From the NCBI RefSeq assembly GCF_001905725.1, contig NZ_LIWB01000001.1:558001-622000 (forward strand): a DNA stretch of 64,000 nt, read 5' to 3'. Position 1 is the first letter of the stretch, and each line of letters begins with the position of its first letter. This DNA comes from Streptomyces sp. CB02400 (lineage in GTDB: Bacteria > Actinomycetota > Actinomycetes > Streptomycetales > Streptomycetaceae). This document shows positions 25,093-31,576 of this stretch, in pieces. The translations under genes were made by a program, and so were the position numbers. The notes below the pieces were generated by a model. The model was not told where the DNA came from and ran no database searches. It was given only the letters and a program-made list of their open reading frames with translations.

Positions 25093-25677
25093 ATGGAACA
25101 GACCGCGTTGCGGCCCAGGCCGATGCCCGGCGACGGGGGCGGGGGCGGGGGCGGGGGAGAATCCGGGGGCGGGCCGGACTCCGGCCCGCCCGCCCGGCGG
25201 CCCGAACGGCGGCGCGGGCGGCGGCTGATGACCGTGCTGCTCGGGGTGCTGGCGGGGGTGGTCCTGGTGCTGTCCGGGGCCGGGCTGGGGGCGGTGGGGG
25301 CCACGGTCGTCGGCGCGGGCGGGCTCGCCGAGCTGAAGCGGCAGACCGGGGTGGCCCCGACCCCGGCTCCGGCCCCGTCCGCGGCACCGCGGTCCGCCCC
25401 GTCCGTGCCCGTGGTCACCAGGCTCGGCGTGGAGGTGGCCGACGACAGGAGACCCGGGGCGCTGGTCGTCGCCGTGCACGTGCCAGGACCGGGGTCCTCG
25501 GCCGGTCTCGTACGCGGCGACGTCCTCCTCGCCTTCGGCGCCACCCGTGTCGACTCGGCCGCCGGCCTGGCACGCGCCGTCGCCCGAGCCCGCCCGGGCG
25601 ACGAGGTGAAACTGACGGTGCGCCGCCGGGGCGGCGGCTACCAGCAGCTGACGGCCGTCCCCGGCATCGTCACATGA
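25093..25677 (+). CDS. Membrane-anchored PDZ-domain protein
   Basis: The 194-residue protein starts at ATG six bases after GGAGG. It has a glycine-rich cytoplasmic N-terminus (a run of eight glycines after residue 14), a basic patch, one membrane segment (MTVLLGVLAGVVLVLSGAGL, then a short hydrophobic extension), a Pro/Ala linker and a C-terminal PDZ domain (LGVEVADDRRPGALVVAVHV, VRGDVLLAFGATRVDSAAGL, DEVKLTVRRRGGGYQ). There is no protease domain, so it probably acts as an extracytoplasmic peptide-binding adaptor. It follows geosmin synthase by 50 bp and may be co-transcribed. It overlaps the convergent phosphoesterase gene by 8 bp. Confidence 0.85.
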   Translation: MEQTALRPRPMPGDGGGGGGGGESGGGPDSGPPARRPERRRGRRLMTVLLGVLAGVVLVLSGAGLGAVGATVVGAGGLAELKRQTGVAPTPAPAPSAAPRSAPSVPVVTRLGVEVADDRRPGALVVAVHVPGPGSSAGLVRGDVLLAFGATRVDSAAGLARAVARARPGDEVKLTVRRRGGGYQQLTAVPGIVT

Positions 25678-26425
25678 CCACGCGGAAGTGGCTGGTGAGC
25701 CGGCCCTCGTCGTCCAACACATGGAAGGCGAGCCCGACCGGGGCGTTCCGGTCCGCGATCTGCTCCCCCTCCCAGGGCAGCCGCAGCGTCCAGGTCACGC
25801 CCGGCCCCACCAGCACCGGGCGGCCCGCGAACGTCGTGGCGGCCGGGGTGTGGGCGTGACCGGTGATCAGCCCGGCGACCTGGGGGCGGCGTGCCAGCAG
25901 GGCGGCCAGCCGCTCGGGGTCGCGCAACGGGTAGGAGTCGGGCAGGGGATGATGCAGCGGCACCGGAGGGTGGTGGAAGGCGAGCAGGGCCGGGAGACCG
26001 TCGTCGAGTCCGTCGAGCGCCGACTCGATCCAGGCGCAGGTCTCCGCGTCCAGTTCCCCGTCGTCACGGCCCGGGATGCTCGAGTCGCACATCAGCACCG
26101 CGCCGCCGTCCAGCACATGCGCGCTGTTGACCGGCCCGTCGGCGGCCGGCCGGCCCAGCAGGGCCTTGCGGTACGGCGCCCGGCTGTCGTGGTTGCCCGG
26201 GCAGGTCAGCACCGGGAACGGGGCGGTCCCGTCGCGCAGCCCCAGCAGGCGGGCGGCCTCCTCGTACTCGGCCTCGGTGCCGTGGTCCGCGATGTCCCCG
26301 GTCACCAGCAGCGCGTCCGGCGGGACCGGAAGCTCCCACAGCCGGTCCCGCACCCGCCGGGCGCGCTCCGTCGCCCGCGCGGTTCCGTCCAGATGCAGAT
26401 CGCTGATGTGCGCGAGTACGAGCAC
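25670..26425 (-). CDS. Calcineurin-like metallophosphoesterase (CpdA/GpdQ type)
   Basis: The 251-residue enzyme shows the five metal-binding motifs of class III cyclic-nucleotide phosphodiesterases: HISDLHLDG, TGDIADHG, CPGNHDSR, FHHPPVP and GHAHTPAATT. It should hydrolyse a phosphodiester such as cAMP or a glycerophosphodiester; the exact substrate cannot be read. There is no signal peptide, so it is cytosolic. A 29-bp palindrome centred 41 bp upstream of its ATG (26452-26480) is a strong operator candidate. The 3' end overlaps the convergent PDZ gene. Confidence 0.9.
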   Translation of the reverse strand: MLVLAHISDLHLDGTARATERARRVRDRLWELPVPPDALLVTGDIADHGTEAEYEEAARLLGLRDGTAPFPVLTCPGNHDSRAPYRKALLGRPAADGPVNSAHVLDGGAVLMCDSSIPGRDDGELDAETCAWIESALDGLDDGLPALLAFHHPPVPLHHPLPDSYPLRDPERLAALLARRPQVAGLITGHAHTPAATTFAGRPVLVGPGVTWTLRLPWEGEQIADRNAPVGLAFHVLDDEGRLTSHFRVVM

Positions 26426-26451
26426 GGTCGTATGCCTCCCCGATGTGTCTG

Positions 26452-26480
26452 CTAACGGTTCGATGTGATCAAACCATTAG
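26452..26480. promoter_or_regulatory. 29-bp palindromic operator upstream of the metallophosphoesterase
   Basis: CTAACGGTTCGAT, GTG, then ATCAAACCATTAG: 11 of 13 positions of each arm are symmetric. The block is AT-richer than its surroundings and lies 26 bp upstream of the phosphoesterase start, in the divergent gap to the M24 peptidase. Size and symmetry fit a MarR- or TetR-type dimer site. Confidence 0.6.
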
Positions 26481-26614
26481 ATGTAACGGGAGGGCAATGC
26501 TCAGCCATTAGTCGTGGCGGGTCGCGGGGTGAACACCGCGAACCGGCTCGCGTCACCCCCGCCCGCCGGGCAGGATGCTGCCCGTAACCTGCTGTCGCCC
26601 TGGGAGGACCCCGA

Positions 26615-27742
26615 ATGACCGGCGCCGTGCCCGTGTCCTTCACCGCCGACGACTACGAGGCCCGCATGGAGCGCGCGGCGCGGCAGGCCGCCGACGCCGG
26701 GCTCGCCGGACTGCTCGTGGCACCCGGCCCCGACCTGGTGTGGCTCACCGGCTACACCCCCACCGCGGTCACCGAGAGGCTCACCCTGCTGGTCCTGGCG
26801 GCCGGCCGGGACCCCGTGCTCGTCGTCCCCACCCTGGAGGCCCCGGACGCCGAGCACGCCCCCGGCGCCTCCGCCCTCACCCTGCGCGACTGGACCGACG
26901 GCAAGGACCCCTACGCCGCCACCGCCGCCCTGCTGGACGCGGACGGGAGGTTCGGCATCAGCGACAACGCCTGGGCCATGCACCTGCTCGGCCTGCAGAA
27001 GACGCTGCCCGGCACCTCGTACGCCTCCCTCACCGAGGCCCTGCCGATGCTCCGCGCCGTCAAGGACGCGGCGGAGCTGGAGCTCCTGGCCGCCGCCGGG
27101 GCCGCCGCGGACGCGGCCTTCGAGGAGATCAGGCAGGTCGCCTTCGCCGGCCGCAGGGAGACCGACGTCGCGGCCGATCTGGCCGCCCTGCTGCGCCGGT
27201 TCGGACACTCCCAGGTCGACTTCACGATCGTCGCCTCCGGACCCAACGGCGCCAACCCGCACCACGAGATCGGCGACCGCGTCATCGAACGCGGCGACAT
27301 GGTCGTCCTCGACTTCGGCGGCCTCAAGGACGGCTACGGCTCCGACACCTCCCGCACCGTCCACGTCGGGGAACCCACCGACGAGGAGCGCCGGGTGCAC
27401 GACCTCGTGCGCGAGGCACAGGAGGCGGGCTTCCGCGCGGTGCGGCCCGGGGCCGCCTGCCAGGACGTCGACCGCGCCGCCCGCGCGGTCGTCGCCGGTG
27501 CCGGGTACGGGGAGTACTTCATCCACCGCACCGGGCACGGCATCGGCGTCACCACGCACGAACCGCCCTACATGATCGAGGGCGAGGAGCAGCCCCTGGT
27601 CCCCGGCATGTGCTTCTCCGTCGAACCCGGCGTCTACCTGCCCGGCCGGTTCGGCGTGCGCATCGAGGACATCGTGACCGTGACCGAGGACGGCGGACGG
27701 CGGCTGAACAACACCGCGCGGGAGATGGTCATAGTGGAATGA
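26615..27742 (+). CDS. M24 family metallopeptidase (Xaa-Pro peptidase-like)
   Basis: The 375-residue cytosolic protein has an N-terminal creatinase-like domain (GLLVAPGPDLVWLTGYTP) and a C-terminal pita-bread catalytic domain. The dinuclear metal ligands are visible: two Asp in VVLDFGGLKDGYGSDTSRT, His in HRTGHGIGVTTHEPPYM, and Glu residues in FSVEPGVYLPGRFGVRIEDI. It should cleave N-terminal residues preceding proline. The ATG follows a GGGAGG ribosome site by 7 bases. Its stop overlaps the next gene's ATG (ATGA), so the APH-fold protein is co-translated with it. Confidence 0.92.
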   Translation: MTGAVPVSFTADDYEARMERAARQAADAGLAGLLVAPGPDLVWLTGYTPTAVTERLTLLVLAAGRDPVLVVPTLEAPDAEHAPGASALTLRDWTDGKDPYAATAALLDADGRFGISDNAWAMHLLGLQKTLPGTSYASLTEALPMLRAVKDAAELELLAAAGAAADAAFEEIRQVAFAGRRETDVAADLAALLRRFGHSQVDFTIVASGPNGANPHHEIGDRVIERGDMVVLDFGGLKDGYGSDTSRTVHVGEPTDEERRVHDLVREAQEAGFRAVRPGAACQDVDRAARAVVAGAGYGEYFIHRTGHGIGVTTHEPPYMIEGEEQPLVPGMCFSVEPGVYLPGRFGVRIEDIVTVTEDGGRRLNNTAREMVIVE

Positions 27743-28752
27743 ACGGCTCCAACCGTCCCCTCCCTGCCTCCCCGAACGGCAACGGCGCGATCATGACCCA
27801 GGCACCGACACCCACCGCGGACACCGTCCGCCGACTGGCCCGCTCCCTGCTGAAGGACAGCGGGAAGGGCGGCGGGGCCGGCGGCGGCGCGCAGTCCGTC
27901 GCCGGCCCCGACGTCCGGCCCGTCGCCGCGGGCGCCGAGCCCGCCACCTGGTGGGTCGGCACCCGCCATGTGCTGCGCCTCGCCCCGGACCGTGAGGCGA
28001 GCGTGCGCCGCCGCCGCGAACTGCGGCTGCGCGACCTCGTCCGCCCGCACGTCCCGGTCGCGCTGCCGTCCGCCGTGGCGCACGGCGAGTGGGCACCCGG
28101 CCTGCTCTGCGTCCTGGACACCCGGCTGGCCGGCGGGACGGCGGAGGAGCACCGCGTCTCCGCCGTCGGCGAGGCCGACCTGGCCGGGCTGCTCACGGGG
28201 CTGCGGGAGGTGCCGGTGCGGCAGGCGGAGACGCTCGGCGTGCCGCGCGTCCCCCCGCGCTCCCTGGAAGCACTGCGCCGGGCCGCCGCGGAGGCCGCCG
28301 GACGGCTCGCCGAGGCCGACGAGTTCGACCCGGACCGGCTGAGCCGGCTCACCCCGCCCGCCGCGGTCCAGCTCGCCGCCCAGCCCGGCACGGCCGTCCT
28401 CGTCCACCACGCCCTCACCGGCGGGCACCTCGTGGTGAGCGCCGACGGCCGCGTACGGGGCGTCCTGGGCTGGGACGCGGCGGTGGTCGGCGACCCCGCC
28501 GAGGACATCGCGGGCCTCGCCCTCGCCGTCGGCGCCCCGGCCGCCGTACGCGCCGCCACCCTCGCCGGCTACGGCGCCCGCCCCTGCCTGCGCGGCCTGT
28601 GGCTGGCCCGCTGCGACTCCGTCCACCACCTCGCCGAGGCCCTCACCGGCCGCACCGCCCCGCCGCCCGTCCTGCGCGCCCGGCTGCGCCGCGCCTGGGA
28701 GCCGATCATGCTGGAACGCGTGACGGACCTCGGCGGCGGTGACACGCCCTGA
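27739..28752 (+). CDS. APH/choline-kinase-fold protein lacking catalytic residues (pseudokinase candidate)
   Basis: The 337-residue reading starts at an ATG overlapping the M24 stop; an in-frame ATG at 27793 (MTQAPTPTADTVRRL) is an alternative and gives 319 residues. The overall pattern is the aminoglycoside-phosphotransferase fold. The loop that reads H-G-D-L-x-x-x-N in active enzymes here reads H-H-A-L-T-G-G-H at 223-230, losing the catalytic Asp and the Asn. The following metal-binding Asp of the D-W motif is Gly244 in GVLGWD. The downstream VVGDPAEDIAGLAL motif is retained. It is therefore probably not a phosphotransferase but a binding or regulatory relative. A convergent GNAT gene ends 8 bp away. 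Confidence 0.8.
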   Translation: MNGSNRPLPASPNGNGAIMTQAPTPTADTVRRLARSLLKDSGKGGGAGGGAQSVAGPDVRPVAAGAEPATWWVGTRHVLRLAPDREASVRRRRELRLRDLVRPHVPVALPSAVAHGEWAPGLLCVLDTRLAGGTAEEHRVSAVGEADLAGLLTGLREVPVRQAETLGVPRVPPRSLEALRRAAAEAAGRLAEADEFDPDRLSRLTPPAAVQLAAQPGTAVLVHHALTGGHLVVSADGRVRGVLGWDAAVVGDPAEDIAGLALAVGAPAAVRAATLAGYGARPCLRGLWLARCDSVHHLAEALTGRTAPPPVLRARLRRAWEPIMLERVTDLGGGDTP

Positions 28753-28760
28753 CGAACCGG

Positions 28761-29333
28761 CTAGCCCCCGTGCGCGGCGGCCGGCAGGGTCAGCAGCATG
28801 ATGTGGGACACGGGCTCGTCCTCCGCCGGCCGCCAGCGGCCGACCTGACGGTAGCCCCACGCGGCGTAGGCGGCGTGGGCCGGTGCCGCCTCCGGATCGG
28901 GCCGCATCGCCAGCGTGACGCGCTCGACGCCCAGGCCTTCCAGAAGATGGGTGTGCATCCGGGCCGCCACGCCTTGCCGCCGCCACCCGGCGCTTACCGC
29001 GAGTTCGACGATGCCCAGCGTGCGCCCACCGTTCTCGGCGGCGAACCGGGCGGTCGTCTCCTCGTCCATCGCCTTCCACCAGCCGGTGTCGGGCGGCAGG
29101 GGGTAGCCGAAGGCGTAACCGACGGGCAGGTCGCCGCAGCGGGCCACGACGAGACGGGCGCGGGGAAGCCTGATCTCCTGCGCGAAGCGGTCCACGAAGT
29201 CCGCGATCTCCTTCGTCCCTTCGCGGTACGGCGGTTCGACCCAGACCTCCTTGTACATCGGCAGCACGACGTCGAGCTGCACGGCGCACTCCAGCCCCTC
29301 CCACCGCTCCACCGTGATCGGCGGGTTCCCCAT
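28761..29333 (-). CDS. GNAT-family N-acetyltransferase
   Basis: The 190-residue protein starts at ATG 29333 five bases after GGGAGGGG. It has a GNAT core with LVVARCGDLPVGYAFGYPL, the acetyl-CoA pyrophosphate loop LAVSAGWRRQGVAARMHTHLLE and a C-terminal AHAAYAAWGYRQVGRW. It should transfer an acetyl group from acetyl-CoA to an amine; the acceptor is unknown. It lies 43 bp downstream of the tandem-repeat peptide gene on the same strand, so the two are probably one transcript. The Lys-containing repeat peptide is a conceivable, unproven substrate. Confidence 0.87.
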   Translation of the reverse strand: MGNPPITVERWEGLECAVQLDVVLPMYKEVWVEPPYREGTKEIADFVDRFAQEIRLPRARLVVARCGDLPVGYAFGYPLPPDTGWWKAMDEETTARFAAENGGRTLGIVELAVSAGWRRQGVAARMHTHLLEGLGVERVTLAMRPDPEAAPAHAAYAAWGYRQVGRWRPAEDEPVSHIMLLTLPAAAHGG

Positions 29334-29376
29334 CCGTCCCCTCCCGTCTGCCGCCACCGCCCGGAGCCGGCGCCGG

Positions 29377-29826
29377 CTAGAACCCGCGCGGACCCACGGG
29401 GACGGACCTGCGGGACCGTTCACCCACGCTGACGCCACCCCTCGGGGCGACGGAACAACGGGCCGACCTGCGGGTACCGACGCCGATGCCTCCTTTGGCG
29501 GTGGCGGGGTGGCGGACAGCCCGGCGAGTGCCGATGCTCGGGCCGCCCTTCAATGTGGCGGGTCGGTGGACCGTCCTGCGGGTACCGACGCCCGGGCCGC
29601 TCTTGCGGCGGCCGCCGATGCCAGAGCCGCTCTTCGCGGTGGCGGGTCGGTGGACCGTCCTGCGGGTACCGACGCCCGGGCCGCTCTTGCGGCGGCCGCC
29701 GACGCCCGGGCCGCCCTTCGCGGTGGCGGGTCGGTGGACCGTCCTGCGGGTACCGATACTTGGGCCGCCGGTCTTCGCGGTGGCGGGGGCCTGGATATCC
29801 GCCTCACGGTCCATGAGCGTGATCAT
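29377..29826 (-). CDS. Tandem-repeat Arg/Lys/Gly-rich peptide of unknown function
   Basis: The 149-codon gene has a strong ribosome site (AAAGGA at 29835-29840, eight bases before ATG 29826) and GC-rich third codon positions on this strand. After a short N-terminus, MITLMDREADIQAPATAK, the protein is about eight degenerate copies of a unit like GPGVGTRRTVHRPATAK alternating with a shorter GPGVGGRRKS form. It ends SVPVGPRGF. It is very basic and has one Cys, near the C-terminus. There is no signal peptide or membrane segment. I do not recognise the family. The GNAT gene follows 43 bp downstream and an MFS exporter lies divergently upstream, a context that would suit a modified peptide, but this is inference. 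Confidence 0.65.
   Translation of the reverse strand: MITLMDREADIQAPATAKTGGPSIGTRRTVHRPATAKGGPGVGGRRKSGPGVGTRRTVHRPATAKSGSGIGGRRKSGPGVGTRRTVHRPATLKGGPSIGTRRAVRHPATAKGGIGVGTRRSARCSVAPRGGVSVGERSRRSVPVGPRGF
29557..29756. repeat. 84-bp direct tandem repeats inside the repeat-peptide gene
   Basis: Units begin at 29557, 29641 and 29725, exactly 84 bp (28 codons) apart. The first two are full length and differ at only a few bases; the third is identical for about 32 bp and then diverges. The period keeps the reading frame, so unit number can change by slippage or recombination without disrupting the protein. Confidence 0.9.
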
Positions 29827-29924
29827 GTGTGCCGTCCTTTCGACGTCGAAGCGGGCACCGGCACGTCACGGGTGACCTTCTGCCTCGTTCCCCGCGTCAG
29901 CCTCCTCGGTGCCGGCTCGCTCAT
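29823..29924 (-). CDS. Possible 33-residue upstream ORF coupled to the repeat-peptide gene
   Basis: An ATG at 29924 opens 33 codons (MSEPAPRRLTRGTRQKVTRD...), ending in a TGA that overlaps the ATG of the repeat-peptide gene (ATGA). Its segment GTRQKVTR...PASTSKG faintly resembles the repeat unit GTRRTVHRPATAKGG downstream. It has no clear ribosome site of its own. It may be a coupled leader peptide, a decayed first repeat, or chance. Confidence 0.3.
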   Translation of the reverse strand: MSEPAPRRLTRGTRQKVTRDVPVPASTSKGRHT

Positions 29925-30177
29925 CGTCCGCTGACGGCACGGCGCCGGGAACCTGGAAAGTTATAGGGACACCGCCAGCCGCGAGCGCGTCAGAGTAGCC
30001 ACCGGGCACCGGTGTGTCCGGGCGCGGCCCTCACCGGTGATCAGCGGACGTTCCGGGCGGGCGAGCTGGGGATCGGGGTTGCATTCCGTTGAGGACGCCG
30101 AGGAGGAGGAGACGGGCCGTGCCGGCGTCGGCGGGGTCCGGCCGCGGAGGGTCCGACAGCACCGTGCGGGCCGCCCG
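29925..30177. other. Divergent gap between the repeat-peptide gene and the MFS gene
   Basis: This 253-bp stretch must hold promoters for the minus-strand peptide/GNAT unit and the plus-strand MFS gene. A short AT-richer block (AAGTTATAGGGAC around 29957-29969) reads CTATAACTTT on the minus strand and could be a -10 region. Part of the right half is open in the MFS frame from 30037 but lacks signal-like or membrane character, so I start the MFS gene at 30178. Confidence 0.4.
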
Positions 30178-31485
30178 ATGAGCAAGGCGGGTGTGAGGAC
30201 GGCCGGAAGCCGTGGGAGGGCCGGCGACGCGCCGCCCCGGGCGGGGCTGCTGCGGGAGCGGGGGTTCCGGCTGTACTGGAGCGCGCAGAGCGTGTCACTG
30301 GTCGGGGACGAGATCAATTTCCTGGCGATCCCGCTGGCCGCCGTGCTGTTGCTGGACGCGGGCGCGACCGAGATGGGGTGGCTGACGGCGGTGGCGTTGC
30401 TGCCCTCGTTGCTGCTGTCGGTACCCGGCGGGGCGTGGGCGGACCGGCGGACGGACCGGCGCAGGGCGATGATCGTCGCGGACATCGGCCGGTTCGCCGC
30501 GGTCGCCTCCCTCCCGCTGGCGTATGCGTGCGGGGCACTGACGATGGCCCACCTGTACGTCACCGAGTTCGTCGTCGGGGCGCTGACCGTCCTGTTCCGG
30601 GTCTGCAACCACCACGTGTACGCGTCCGTGGTCGCCGCGGACAGGTACGTGGACGGCAACGCGCTGCTCTCCGGAAGCAGGTCGGTGGCCGCGGTCGCCG
30701 GACCCGGCACGGGCGGGGCGTTGGTCCAGGCGCTGTCGGCGCCGTTCGCACTGCTGGTGGACGCCCTGACCTATCTGGTGTCGGCGGTGTGCCTGGGCCG
30801 TATCAGGACGCGGGAGGCGCCGCCCGCACCGCGTGGTGCGGGCGGGCTGACGGCCGGGCTGCGGTGGGTGACGGCGAACCGCGCGCCGGGCCTGCTGCTG
30901 GCAGGGATCTCCACGCTGAGTCTGTGCCACACGTTCCTGATGACCCTGTTCGTGCTGTACGGGGCCACCGAGCTGGGGCTGGTTCCCGGGGTGTTGGGGG
31001 TGGTGGTCGCCATGGCCGGGCTCGGCGGGCTGGCCGGCGCGTACGCCGCGCCGCGCGTGGTGCGGCGGATCGGCATCGGACCGGCCGTCGTCACCGGCTT
31101 CACGGGGTTCAGCGTGCCCCTGCTGCTGATACCGTCGGCCGACGGCCCGGAGCCGTTGGTGACCGCGGCGCTGGTCGCCGCTCAGCTCGGCGCCGGCTGC
31201 GGGGTCGCGGTCCTGGACATCTCGGCCAACAGCTACCTGATCGCCGTCATCCCGGAGACGCTGCGCTCCCGCGTGATGGGCGTGGTCCAGACGGCCAACT
31301 TCGGAGTGCGCCCGATCGGCGCGGTGCTGGCCGGCACGCTGGGCACCGCCCTGGGCCTGCGGCCCACCCTGTGGATCGGCACCGTGTGTGCCGTGCTGAG
31401 CGTGCTGTGGGTCGTCCCGTCCGGAGTGCGGCACGTCCGGGAACTGCCCGAGAACGCCGCGGTCACTCCGGAGGAGAGCGGATGA
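30178..31485 (+). CDS. MFS-type exporter
   Basis: The 435-residue protein starts at ATG 30178 (MSKAGVRTAGSRG), giving a short basic N-terminus before the first helix. About 12 hydrophobic segments follow, starting RLYWSAQSVSLVGDEINFLA, the entry motif of the MFS_3/enterobactin-exporter-like group. The loop between helices 2 and 3 is PGGAWADRRTDRRRAM, the family's G-x-x-x-D-R motif. It should export a small molecule or peptide by proton antiport. It is divergent from the repeat-peptide/GNAT unit. The gene ends within a strong terminator hairpin. Confidence 0.88.
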   Translation: MSKAGVRTAGSRGRAGDAPPRAGLLRERGFRLYWSAQSVSLVGDEINFLAIPLAAVLLLDAGATEMGWLTAVALLPSLLLSVPGGAWADRRTDRRRAMIVADIGRFAAVASLPLAYACGALTMAHLYVTEFVVGALTVLFRVCNHHVYASVVAADRYVDGNALLSGSRSVAAVAGPGTGGALVQALSAPFALLVDALTYLVSAVCLGRIRTREAPPAPRGAGGLTAGLRWVTANRAPGLLLAGISTLSLCHTFLMTLFVLYGATELGLVPGVLGVVVAMAGLGGLAGAYAAPRVVRRIGIGPAVVTGFTGFSVPLLLIPSADGPEPLVTAALVAAQLGAGCGVAVLDISANSYLIAVIPETLRSRVMGVVQTANFGVRPIGAVLAGTLGTALGLRPTLWIGTVCAVLSVLWVVPSGVRHVRELPENAAVTPEESG

Positions 31486-31489
31486 GCGC

Positions 31490-31529
31490 CGGCGCTGGTG
31501 CGGGGTACGGGCACCCCGCACCAGCGCCG
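31490..31529. terminator. Strong bidirectional terminator between the MFS gene and treZ
   Basis: A perfect 17-bp stem (31490-31506 with 31513-31529) and a 6-base loop ACGGGC lie just 4 bp after the MFS stop. The treZ stop is 48 bp further on from the opposite side, so the hairpin can serve both transcripts. Confidence 0.85.
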
Positions 31530-31576
31530 TACGGGTGGGGACGGTCATGGCCGGGCGCCTGCCCGGAGCCGGGGCG

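Noticed and set aside
29486..29875. Plus-strand ORFs across the 84-bp repeats (e.g. repeated AGRWTVLRVPTPGPL units)
   Set aside because: They are also repetitive because the DNA is, but lack a ribosome site. Third-position GC and the AAAGGA signal favour the minus-strand frame.
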